Below are positions 20,283-29,751 of a DNA stretch of 64,000 bases, piece after piece; within the stretch, counting starts at the first letter, position 1; each line of letters starts with the position of its first letter. Position numbers and translations under genes: made by a program. Source of the DNA: Blattamonas nauphoetae (taxonomy: Eukaryota; Preaxostyla; Oxymonadida); the NCBI GenBank assembly GCA_033064195.1, contig JARBJD010000144.1:62001-126000 (forward strand), written 5' to 3'. The notes under the pieces were generated by a model. That model worked only from the letters and a program-made list of their open reading frames with translations. It did not search any database and was not told the DNA's origin.

Positions 20283-20750
20283 GTGGACTTTCTGGGCCAA
20301 AGGTGATCGAGGTGTGTTGTGACATTGTAGTTCATCGAGGCTATTCTCTCGTAATAAATTGTCGAATATGGATGTGAACACGTTTTTTTTTCAAAATGTT
20401 GAGAATACTGTCGAGATCGTCTCAGAGAATGTCACGATCATTCGATCGTGTTTGATGAGGTCGATCGGCGAACTATATCACTTCATCTTTACGCTTTCTT
20501 GATTCATTTCAACTTTATGTCTCGTATTTTCTTACAATTTTTCAAAACATAGCGATTGATCATGATGTATCGTGAAGTGACAATCTACTGCAGTTCTCCC
20601 TTCAAGACACCAATTTTTGGGAAGTGAACGTGCGGCGCGTTTGGCCTAGCGGTAGCCAACCCCTCTGTCGACTGTTGTGCTCGGGGTTCGACTCCCGCCG
20701 AGCACAACTTTTTTGCCACTACATAGAGTTTTTTGGCCCAGAAAGTCCAC
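20283..20750. repeat. Segment bounded by perfect 19-bp inverted repeats
   Basis: gtggactttctgggccaaa at 20283-20301 is the exact reverse complement of 20732-20750. The 430 bp between them hold an AT-rich stretch and the tRNA-like unit. No target duplication is obvious at the edges. It fills most of the 600-bp gap between the RBM5-like gene and DHX37. It may be a small non-autonomous mobile element or a processed palindrome; nothing in it codes for protein. Confidence 0.6.
20630..20714 (+). ncRNA. tRNA-like Pol III transcription unit (no canonical cloverleaf found)
   Basis: A perfect A box (TGGCCTAGCGG, 20642-20652) and a perfect B box (GGTTCGACTCC, 20685-20695) stand 32 bp apart, the normal tRNA spacing, and a run of six T (20709-20714) follows as a Pol III terminator. 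The D-arm pairs (TTGGC/GCCAA). The rest does not fold as a tRNA by hand: the 3' acceptor-like CCGAGCACAA pairs perfectly with an internal TTGTGCTCGG instead, making a 10-bp hairpin around the B box, and no clean anticodon stem exists. It is therefore a degenerate tRNA or a tRNA-derived (SINE-like) sequence. Confidence 0.6.
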
Positions 20751-20857
20751 CCTTGCCCTTTATTCATCGATTTATGTTCTTATGTTGTGTTATTCATTTC
20801 ATATTCTTCATTGGAGCTATTTTTGTCGAACCGGATCATCGACCCTTTTCCATCCAA

Positions 20858-23800
20858 ATGCATCATGGTTCTTTTGTAAAGTTTGTTTCTGTTGATAGGA
20901 GAGCGGATATCGAACATTCACGGCGCAACTTGCCGATATATTCTGAGGAAGCACAAATCATGGACGCAATCCATCACAACGATGTTATCATCATTTGCGG
21001 TGCAACTGGAAGTGGAAAAACGACTCAAGTTCCACAATTCCTCTGGGAAGGTGGCTTTGGTCATCCTCAAAGTCAGTATCCTGGAATGATTGGGGTCACA
21101 GAACCTCGACGAATTGCCACAATGTCGGTCTGTTCTCGTGTAGAAGAAGAATTGAATGAAGTTGGAACAGGTCGTGTTGGATATCAGATTCGTTATGAAT
21201 CTCATGTCTATGAAAATCAGGAAGATTCTATCTCTGAAGAGGAGAAAGATGAGACTTCACACAAAATCACTCCAACCAAGCACAAAACACGCTTAAAGTT
21301 CATGACTGACGGAATATTATTGAGAGAAATGGAAAGCGATCCATTTCTCTGGAAATATTCGGCAATTATCCTTGATGAAGCCCATGAAAGAACAGCCAAC
21401 ACAGACATAGTCATTGGACTCCTATCAAGGGTCGTCCTTGCTAGAAAACGCCTCAGCATGGAAAGGAAACACAAAGTAGAATCCATATCTGGAGAAATGC
21501 GTCATCATACTCCCCTCAAAGTCGTTATCATGTCAGCAACACTTGAATTGGAGGAATTAACAACGAACAAACGCCTTTTTCCATTCAAGGTCCCTGTGAT
21601 CAATATTTCAGGGCGTCAATTTCCAGTATGATCATTTATTTGTCTTCATTCTCGATAGATCACTCTCCACTTCAATCGAATCACTCATCACGACTATGTC
21701 GATGTTGCCTTCAAGAAGATCTGTAAAATACACAAACAGCTTCCACCCGGCAATATTCTGGTCTTTCTCACAGGGAGGGATGAGGTGGAAGAACTCTGCA
21801 AAAGACTTCGTTCAGAGTTCCCTCTTCCGGCTGAACTTGGCGGAACCAAAAGCAAGTCTGCCAAAGCGAGAACCTCTGACGATCAATGCGAGATTGGCCT
21901 CATTCTGGACGAAGACGCAATTGAGGAGCAGATGGACCTGGACACCACAGAAGCGTCAAACAACACGAACAGTCAGACGAGACGAAAAACAAAGAAACGA
22001 TCGAGTGCTGTTGGTCAAGAAGAGGACGATGAATCTGCGGAATCCGATGCACTTCTCTCGACCTTGCCACACAAAAGAAAAAGAGCAGGACGACGGGAAG
22101 TTGTTCGAAAGAAGAAGCGAGATTCCGCACCAACAACTCGCGAGTCTGAATCATCGCCTCCAGACGACTCTGAGAGCTCAGATGAGCACCCACCATCTGC
22201 AGACGAAGCGGACAGCGAGGAGGAGACCTGCTTCGTTGTCTACCCGCCGGGCTTCGAGCCCGATCCGTCCGATCCGACAGTTGCTCCTCTTCCGCCAGAT
22301 CCGAACCTCCCCGGCTATCACAGAATCGCCAACCCCTTCCTCAAGACTTCTGACGAGCAGACCCCACCGGAGCTTCCTGTCCCACTTCACGTCTGTCCGC
22401 TGTACTCTCTGCTGTCGTCGTCGGCCCAAAAGGCTATTTTTGATCCTCCGCCTTATCTTCCCAAGTTGATCAAAATGAAGGAGAAGGAGCTGGAGCAGAA
22501 CCCACTCAAAGATTCGACCAAGCCACGCCCAATCCCGATTGACTTTTTGAAAGACGAAGAAGATGCGGTGGCTCAGGCGAAGTCAGTTGATAGAGAGGCG
22601 GAGACTCAGCTCTTCAAACCACCAATCAACCCATCCACTCTCTACAGACAGGTCATCGTCGCAACAAATATTGCTGAAACAACACTCACAATTCCCGATG
22701 TCGTGTACATCGTTGATTGCGGAAAGGTGAAAGAGAAGATGCTCATCGACAATCAATCATCCATCCCCTCCGACCCCTCAGCCCCAAATCCAACTCAGAG
22801 TGAACAGACAGACACCACAGCCATCACAACACCTTCCACTGAGAACCTCATGAACGCTCTTCCGTCGGGAGTTGTCACTTTCCATGTCCACTGGACGTCA
22901 AAGGCGTCTGCTGATCAAAGATCGGGGCGATGTGGGCGAACTCAGCCTGGCCATTGCTACCGCCTCTTCTCGTCGAATGTGTATGTGACGCAGTTTCCTG
23001 CCCACAAAACACCCGAGCTCCGGCAAATCCCACTCGACAGCCTTGTTCTCTCGATGGTCAGCATCGGCATCGATGACGTGTTCAACTTCCCTTTCATCTC
23101 TCCTCCTTCTCCAGCCATCCTCAGAACAGCCATCAACACCCTCCAAATCCTCGGAGCTGTGGAAATCAAGAAAATTGACCGAAACAAGAAAAAGAAGAGA
23201 ACAGTCGAGTCTGTCGCAGAAGAAGAGAAGAAAAGACTGAAGGAGGAACAGGAGAAGGAGATTGACGAGCAGAAAGCGAAAGAAAATATGTTTGGAATCA
23301 ACGCCTTCCGAGAGTGGGACAAAAAGCAATCAGCATCCAAAACAGAAGCTCCCAAGAAAACAAGCGCGCTCTCCATCCAGCTCAGCCCGAGCACGTACTT
23401 GTCTGTGACCCCAACCTCGCTCGGCCTCTTGATGTCGCGTCTTCCAGTCATCCCACGCTATGCTGTCATTCTGATTGAAGCAATGCGCAGCGATGTGTTG
23501 GAATACGCACTCCCAGCCATCACTGCAATGTCAGTTCGAGAACTCGAAGCCATCATCTTCGTCGATCAGGAGAAGGAAGCAAAAAAGAAGAAAAAGAAGG
23601 ACGCAGAGACAGCCCACCTTTCGAAGGAACTCAAACCCTCCTTTCGCAATGTTTGGTCGAGGTACGCCCACGAAAGCGATTACCTCGGGCAGATGGCAGT
23701 CCTCCTGGGCTTCTCTTTTGAATGCACCGTTCGTTCTGAGCAGGCAAAGGGAGAGTTCAATGTCACCTTCCGATCGAGACGATTGATGGAAAAGTGGTGT

Positions 23801-25205
23801 CGAACGAATTTTGTTCGAATGAAGGGAGTTGTCGAAGCTCAGAAGATGCGAGTTCAACTTGCTCGAATCCTGGCCCGCTTGTTCACTCAGTCTCAGCTGA
23901 CCTCTCTTTCGTCGTCAGACCTTCTGAAGAACCTCCTCAACCCGTCACTGCAGCCACCCTCTCAGCAGGAGTACAAGTCTCTCAAGCAGGCCTTCCTGTC
24001 TGGTTTCTCCGATCAAGTGGCCGTCCTCACGCGTGTCCCCATCACCGAAAAGGTCAAAGTCAAGAACGAGATGCAGGACGACTACGACAACCCAGAGCCC
24101 GTCTTCAAAGAAGTCACTCGCACTGTCTCTGTGTATCGGCCTGCCTCCCTCGCGAAGAAGTCGACTGCTGTGGAGGACTCGGTGATGGATCCAGCCTCGT
24201 CGTTCGCATACATCCATCCCTCGTCGTTCGTCCATGGGCCGACTCTGATGCTGCCGGATGTTGTTGCGTACACAGACATCACAGCCACGCACGGACAGGC
24301 AGGAACAGCACCGCCAGACAACGATCCTCTGCGGATTCGGCTGTACATGAAGGGAGTGACCGCCATCGATTCGTCGTGGTTGTACGCTCGCTGCTCACCG
24401 CTCCTTCTCTCTCAAACACACATCGTTGCTCCGCAGCCGTCCACACACAAGAAGACCGCCACTAGCGTCGCCATGCCGTTCTTCTCGTCGCAAGATGACG
24501 CCGTCGTGTCGTATGTCGAGGCTGTCTATTCTCCGCTCAGCCATCCCCTCCCGCCCATCGCTCTCTCGCTTCGTGTGGCCCCCCACATCGACCCTGTTCT
24601 CCACTCCATCCTCTTTCTCTGCTCGCTGTTGAAAGGGGAAGTATTTCCTTCTGTCTGGGCGTCTTTCACAGAGTCAACTTTGTCTGAGATGACGAAGCAG
24701 TCTGCCGAAGTGTATTCTTTCTTCTTCCTCCAAAACATGAAGAGCTCTCAGAGCAAAGAACGCTCCTCGCTGACAACACGAGATGGCGCTCAGCTGTCTC
24801 TCCTCGACGCCACGTTCTCCAAAGTTATTCAGGAACTGTCCAGCTTCAAGTCATCCCTCTTTCTCAAAACGATGAAACAGCATTCTCCGAAGTTGACGGA
24901 TTCAGAAACAGCAACCATCCAAGCAATCTCATCGCCACCATGCTCTTCCGAAGCTCTCTCGGCCATCTGGTATCTCTTCTTCATTCTCATTTTCCATCAG
25001 GACACTCCAACAATCGCGGCAGATCTCGAAGGATAAGCAATTTCTGTATCAATCTCTTCTTCCTCTCTTCTCACCACGAACACAGAGAGACCTTCACCAG
25101 AATTGGCCGTTCTCTCAGACCCACCAGCACTCCACCCCGACAGAGACCGGGGCTCGTACGGAGGGTCCAGATGCTTTGATTCAACAACTTTTTGGAATCT
25201 CTTGA
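20858..25205 (+). CDS. DHX37: DEAH-box RNA helicase DHX37/DHR1 (ribosome biogenesis)
   Basis: Three exons: to 21625, 21659-24969 and 25001-25205, with 33- and 31-nt GT-AG introns. Motifs: I GATGSGKTTQ, DEAH, SAT, then HFNRITHHDYVDVAFKKICK and LPPGNILVFLTGRDEVEELC, which are diagnostic of DHX37/Dhr1, and VIVATNIAETTLTIPDVVY and ADQRSGRCGR in the second RecA domain. A Ser/Glu/Lys-rich insertion of about 260 residues splits the second RecA domain, as in Dhr1. Winged-helix, ratchet and OB-like regions follow. DHX37 removes U3 snoRNA from pre-ribosomes in the nucleolus. The protein is about 1,400 residues but only about 30 residues precede the helicase core (MHHGSFVKFVSVDRRADIEH); relatives have 200 or more. 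The third exon gives TLQQSRQISKDKQFLYQSLL and stops at TGA 25203-25205; it is less certain. Confidence 0.88.
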
Positions 25206-25302
25206 CTTTCGTTAGGAACACTTCACTGAACTTGCAGAATATTGTGGTCCATCAGAAAAAGGTTATCCGAAGAACGAAGGTGAAGTGTGACGTTTGTGCG
25301 TC

Positions 25303-27161
25303 TTAATTCGAATCAGACCTCGAATCTGGAAAAGGTGGTTGGAACCATTTGGAGACCATTGCGTGGTAGTTCTGCCGTTTCTTCCGTTCTCTGTCTGTCA
25401 ACTCCTCGTCTCTGTCTCTGAGCTTGGCTTCATCAGCCAATCTCTTTCGTTCTCTCTCCTCTTCTCTTCGTCTTCGTTGTTCTGTTCTCGTCCGCTCCAA
25501 CTCCTCTTTTTCGCGTTGGCGTTCTGCATCGCGTTCTTCGATTCGCACCCACACTTTCTTCCTGAGCAGACTCTCCTTCCCTTCCGTGTTTCTCCACTCA
25601 ACAGACATGGTTGACGTCTGTCCCTCGTTTTTGAGAACAATCGTCCGCTCTGACAAATCGATCATTGTGCGAACAGATTGCGTGAGGACAACATTCTGGC
25701 TGCGATTGAGGAATGCTGTGAAGATGTACGATGCTTTCATTTCGCCTGTTCGCGACTGAAGAGGAACCTGCGAGAGTGTGGCGAGTGAGCTGCTGATGAA
25801 GTTTGGCTCAAACGGCACAGTCCGGGCAACAGCAGGACGTCCAGAGATTCCTGATTTGTGGGGTGTCTTGTCACGTTCATTCAGAACAATCCCGCTGAGT
25901 GCTTCATCCAAGCTGATCAGGCGAAGGGAGCGCTGGTTTTTGGACTTTGACGTGGAGTGTTGGGCGAGCTGGGCAATTGTGTAATTCTTTTTCTTCTGGT
26001 CGATGGTGTGGAGACTCTGCTGCATGATTGCAGGAACGTTGGTCTGAGACAAAGTCTGGATCTGCTGGATGACGAGATGGAGAGAGTCGCCCAGCTTGGT
26101 GACCGCCCCCTTCACGTCGTCCCACTCGTCAGGAGTCTGCGTGTCTTGTTCGCGAAGGTGAGGCTGTTTGGTGTTTGGGTTTGGCAGTGAATCGTCTCGC
26201 GAAGCTGAAAACTCGCGTTGTTGTCCAAATTCGGCATCCATCACTTGATCAATCCATGCCCAAAATCCCCGTTCTGCTTCGTCTCCTTTGTTCAGAATCT
26301 CTGTGCATTCAACCCAAGATTTCATCGCTTTCACTTTACGTTCACTCTCTTTCTCATCTCGGAAGACTTGGAGTTCTCCAGGACTAAGAATACAGAGACT
26401 ATTTATGTTGGTATCGCTGGAGCCAGCTGAGTTTGGGACAGTGATTTTCACGAGGCGATTCTTTTTCTCTTGAAGTTTTAGAAGTTGAATCGATTCCGAC
26501 GTTCGACTTTGCTCCTGTCTGGATATCGCATTTAGCTGCTGTTGGATCTGTTGTGCTTGAGATAGGAGAATGTTTGTGAGAGGGATGATTGAGAGAGATT
26601 TTTGTGCTTTAGGAAGAGTTGTAGCAGGGCGAATTGGGGTAAGAGGCTTACTACTAAAGAATGATTGGATTGGCGTGTCACCATTCTGTGCCAATTGGGA
26701 CTGGGTCTCTTGTTTGATGACGGAAAAGAGTCCAAGCCTTCCAATTGTCCATGCAAGAGCAAGAAGCACGATACGATGATTTGTTGGATCAAAAGTCTTG
26801 ATTCCTGGATAGTTGAACAGAGTGAGGACGAAGAGACTGAAGGTAACTTTCATTTGCGATGAATGGAGTCGTTTGAACTGATTTTGGACTTCTGAAATAG
26901 GAAGGAGTTTAGGTGCAAGCAACTGAATCTCTAAACGGCAGAGGCAGTCGACGAACGGAGTTATCTATCGAAGAAGACAGGGAGCGATGAGAAAAGAATT
27001 TGCGATACATTTCCCCGATTTAACATGGCATCATGAAATGCCCCAGGAGGAAAATCACTGCCAGTAAACCTGTGCAACAATTTTATCACAAAATTAAGTG
27101 ATGATTGGGCTGACATCGATTTTTCGAAGAAAAATAAGAAGTTTTGGGTTTGTGATGACAT
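25303..27161 (-). CDS. TEDC1-like protein (tubulin epsilon/delta complex)
   Basis: Two exons joined by a 44-nt intron (26965-27008, phase 0; MLNRGN to ITPFVDCLCRLE). The N-terminus resembles TEDC1/C14orf80 (DUF4509): LNFVIKLLHRFTGSDFPPGA, FHDAMLNRGN, then FDPTNHRIVLLALAWTIGRL (family pattern SRELLLALSWLL). A later FWAWIDQVMDAEFG and a basic coiled coil (ELERTRTEQRRRREEERERK) follow. In animals TEDC1 with TEDC2, delta- and epsilon-tubulin stabilises centriolar triplet microtubules. About 570 residues, longer than the human protein, mostly through a Ser/Gln-rich middle. The start could be either of two in-frame ATGs (27161 or 45 bp downstream). Convergent with DHX37, less than 100 bp apart. Confidence 0.5.
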
Positions 27162-27278
27162 CTCGACAAACTCTGAAGTATCTGTATTTAATCACCGAGA
27201 AATGGATCCAAAAAGCATTCAAAATTGTTGAAAAGGAAAACGAGAGAAATCTTCTTTTTTTCTGTTGTCAAAAAGATA

Positions 27279-28076
27279 CAGGGTGAGCCAAATGGGCAAA
27301 AATTTGACAAATTAGACACTTTGGTTTGATCAATCTGAGATGCTTTAATCGGAGGTGTAATGTGTCTCAATTGTCTTCCATCACATTTTTCGACTCATTG
27401 AACCACTTTTTTTGGATTAGATCTCTAGGATGGAGGTGTTGGGAATGGGTTGTGAAAAAAGAAATCCATCCTCTATCTTCTATGGTGTCGTCCATTCGGC
27501 CTCCAAAATTGACCATAGTTAGATAAATCCTGACTAAAATGATTCATGATACACATCTCACTTCTACACAATGTAGAACCTCTCAAAGAAAGAGACGAAA
27601 ACCAATGCCAGAAAACAGCGGCTCCCAAGAGAATCTGAGCCAATTCTTGGATTGAAAAGGCCTTGTAAACATTTCTTCACTCACTTCACTCGATTTCATG
27701 AATAAAAAAGTTCTCCGGTTTTTGTGAAAAAGAAACTACTGTCTAAATTGTCAAAATTTTGCCCAAATGTAACCTTCTCCCCACAATTGTGTTTTCTTGC
27801 CATCATTTCGAAAACAACCAACAAATTAAGATCATTGTCACTATATTGTTTACTCACCACCTCATTCACTGATTTCTTTCTTATCGAGGACAGTACAGTA
27901 TGCGAATGATGGCAAAACATTCGCCAACCCCCAATTCTGACAATAGACGAACGAGAATTCCATTGAGATGTAATGATCACTCTCTTAACATTTCACGTCT
28001 TGAGACTCTCTTTTCTCACTTTTTTCAAAACTGACTTTGATCAGCCCTCAGAACAGGTAACTTTTGACTCACCCTG
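27279..28076. mobile_element. Non-autonomous mariner-type element (MITE-like)
   Basis: A 798-bp AT-rich segment flanked by TA on both sides. Ends are CAGGGTGAGCCAAA (27279) and, inverted, CAGGGTGAGTCAAA (28076), typical of mariner-like termini, with one mismatch in 14 bp. A second internal inverted match exists: tgggcaaaaatttgacaaattagacac at 27293-27319 is nearly the reverse complement of 27742-27768. No transposase is readable, so it would have depended on another element. It lies in the intergenic space between the TEDC1-like and SAXO-like genes. Confidence 0.75.
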
Positions 28077-28220
28077 TAAGGTCTTTGTGTGGAAAATGCG
28101 AAATGGAAGAGAGTAAATAACTAAATTTGATGTCTATACGGCATGGTGCCTGCAGAAAGTTTTTCCGGCCACCTAAAAATAAGAAAAATGTTATAATGAA
28201 GATGATAGCGTGTCAGGCGG

Positions 28221-29153
28221 TCAGTGTGATGAACAACCACAGCAGAAATGTGATTTTGGTCCATATTGATCTCTGTAGGTTGAGCTAAATGGGCAGTTTG
28301 GACCGTGAAGGAAGTTGCTGTCTCTTGGTCTTTCTCTCTTCAGATCGTCTTCAGGGAGGCCAGGATCACGGTAATCTTCTCTATGAGTAGATTCCAATCT
28401 TCCCAATGGTCCAGTCTGATCGGGACCCTTTTTGTATCCTCTCTCTCTTGTAGGATATTCATCTTCAGCTGGTGGCTTGAATGAGCGAGTATTTGTGGTC
28501 GAAAAGTCAGACGGGCGAGTACCGAGCTGCATGGTCGAAGGTTTATATGGCATGCTTCTGTCTGTTGGATTTCCCAGATAGTTGTCGCGATACTCGGTTC
28601 CATACAGGCCTGGCAGTGATCGCTTGGTTGCTGGGACTCCACCACCATCGGGGGCAGAATACATGTCTTCATCAGGTTTGATGTACGCTTGACGGTATGT
28701 GGTGTCATATGAGCCAGGTTGAGTTCTTTGGGGTTTTGCGAAGGCGCGGGTTCTTGTTGGATAATCATCTTCACTTGGGGCTTTGTAGGCATCACCATTC
28801 ATTGTGCGTGCATCAAGGGGCTGTCCATAATTCCAAGCTCGTTGGCGTGCTTTTGGATCACGCTCAGCGGTCTTCGGAGTGTACTGGCGAGTGTATTCCG
28901 TTCCGAGTGGAATAAGGTTGGGATCTCGTCCGAGGTTGTCGGTGGGCTTGTATTTCTTGCCCGAATTGTAGTCATCGGGGTTCGGGGCGCCGTGGAAAGA
29001 GCGCGATGTTGTGTTGAATGCATCTGGGTCATTTGGCACCATTTTGCGTGTTCTTGTGCTTAACTTCCCGTGGCATTCACAGTCGCACTTGTGCGCGCAT
29101 GAGCACGGATTAAAAGGGGGGCATAGCGGAACCAGGTCACAGGTTTTTGGCAT
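28221..29153 (-). CDS. SAXO-like axonemal microtubule-stabilising protein
   Basis: One exon of 310 residues with no intron. The N-terminus is Cys/His-rich (CPPFNPCSCAHKCDCECH), like the short Cys motif that opens SAXO/FAM154 proteins. The body is built from about five spaced repeats with paired tyrosines: TEYTRQY, TTYRQAY, TEYRDNY, STHREDY and STYRDQY, alternating with PxxDxYPTRxRxF units (EDDYPTRTRAF, EDEYPTRERGY). It ends CCGCSSH. SAXO proteins bind along the lumen or surface of doublet microtubules. No globular domain, signal peptide or membrane segment. A different microtubule-inner-protein family is possible, but a flagellar role is likely. Confidence 0.6.
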   Translation of the reverse strand: MPKTCDLVPLCPPFNPCSCAHKCDCECHGKLSTRTRKMVPNDPDAFNTTSRSFHGAPNPDDYNSGKKYKPTDNLGRDPNLIPLGTEYTRQYTPKTAERDPKARQRAWNYGQPLDARTMNGDAYKAPSEDDYPTRTRAFAKPQRTQPGSYDTTYRQAYIKPDEDMYSAPDGGGVPATKRSLPGLYGTEYRDNYLGNPTDRSMPYKPSTMQLGTRPSDFSTTNTRSFKPPAEDEYPTRERGYKKGPDQTGPLGRLESTHREDYRDPGLPEDDLKRERPRDSNFLHGPNCPFSSTYRDQYGPKSHFCCGCSSH

Positions 29154-29751
29154 GACGTTTTATTGACCCATAAGAATCGACATCCTGGGTAAATTCTGAT
29201 GAATACTTAACGAAGCAAGTATTTTGCGTTAATAAATTCTCTTAACTTGATTTAGTGTATTTTTCATGAAATTATGACAATACTTAATGAGAAAACGCTC
29301 GCTCAGACAATTCGAGAACAATGTGAAGAGGATTGATGACATCGCGAGTAATCACTTCACAAAATGAAATGAGTCTCAGACTTACAAATGTTACAGTTAT
29401 TTTCTGCAGAGATATCCGGAAAATACGTGAGAAAAGACTTGAACGATTGATGGGATCAGAGCAGACATATAACAACAAGAGAAGGCAGATGAGATAGAGG
29501 TATATTCATAAAAATCGATTCCGAGATGATATGGTCATTGAAAAAGAGTCAGGGCTCTCAGTGACCAGTAAGATTGGGGTGAAGAAGAATCAACGAGAGA
29601 TTCCATGAAAATTAGAATCTTGATAATATGATGAAATAAAGACACCAAAAATAGCTCAGAAAATCCAATCTGTGAGATTTATGCATGAAACAATTGTATT
29701 GTGATAGACAGAAATGTTCTTTCACTTTGATCGACATCCGGTATCTTGGCG
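29154..29751. other. Intergenic spacer between divergent genes
   Basis: About 600 bp, AT-rich, between the starts of the SAXO-like gene (-) and the giant gene (+). I see no convincing coding exon, repeat or structural RNA. It probably holds both promoters. Confidence 0.6.

Noticed and set aside
20630-20714. An ordinary tRNA gene
   Set aside because: A and B boxes are perfect but acceptor, anticodon and T stems do not pair; called tRNA-like instead.
26965-26978. A 14-nt intron in the TEDC1-like gene
   Set aside because: A 44-nt intron with the common GTATCG donor fixes the frame equally well and needs no exceptional length.
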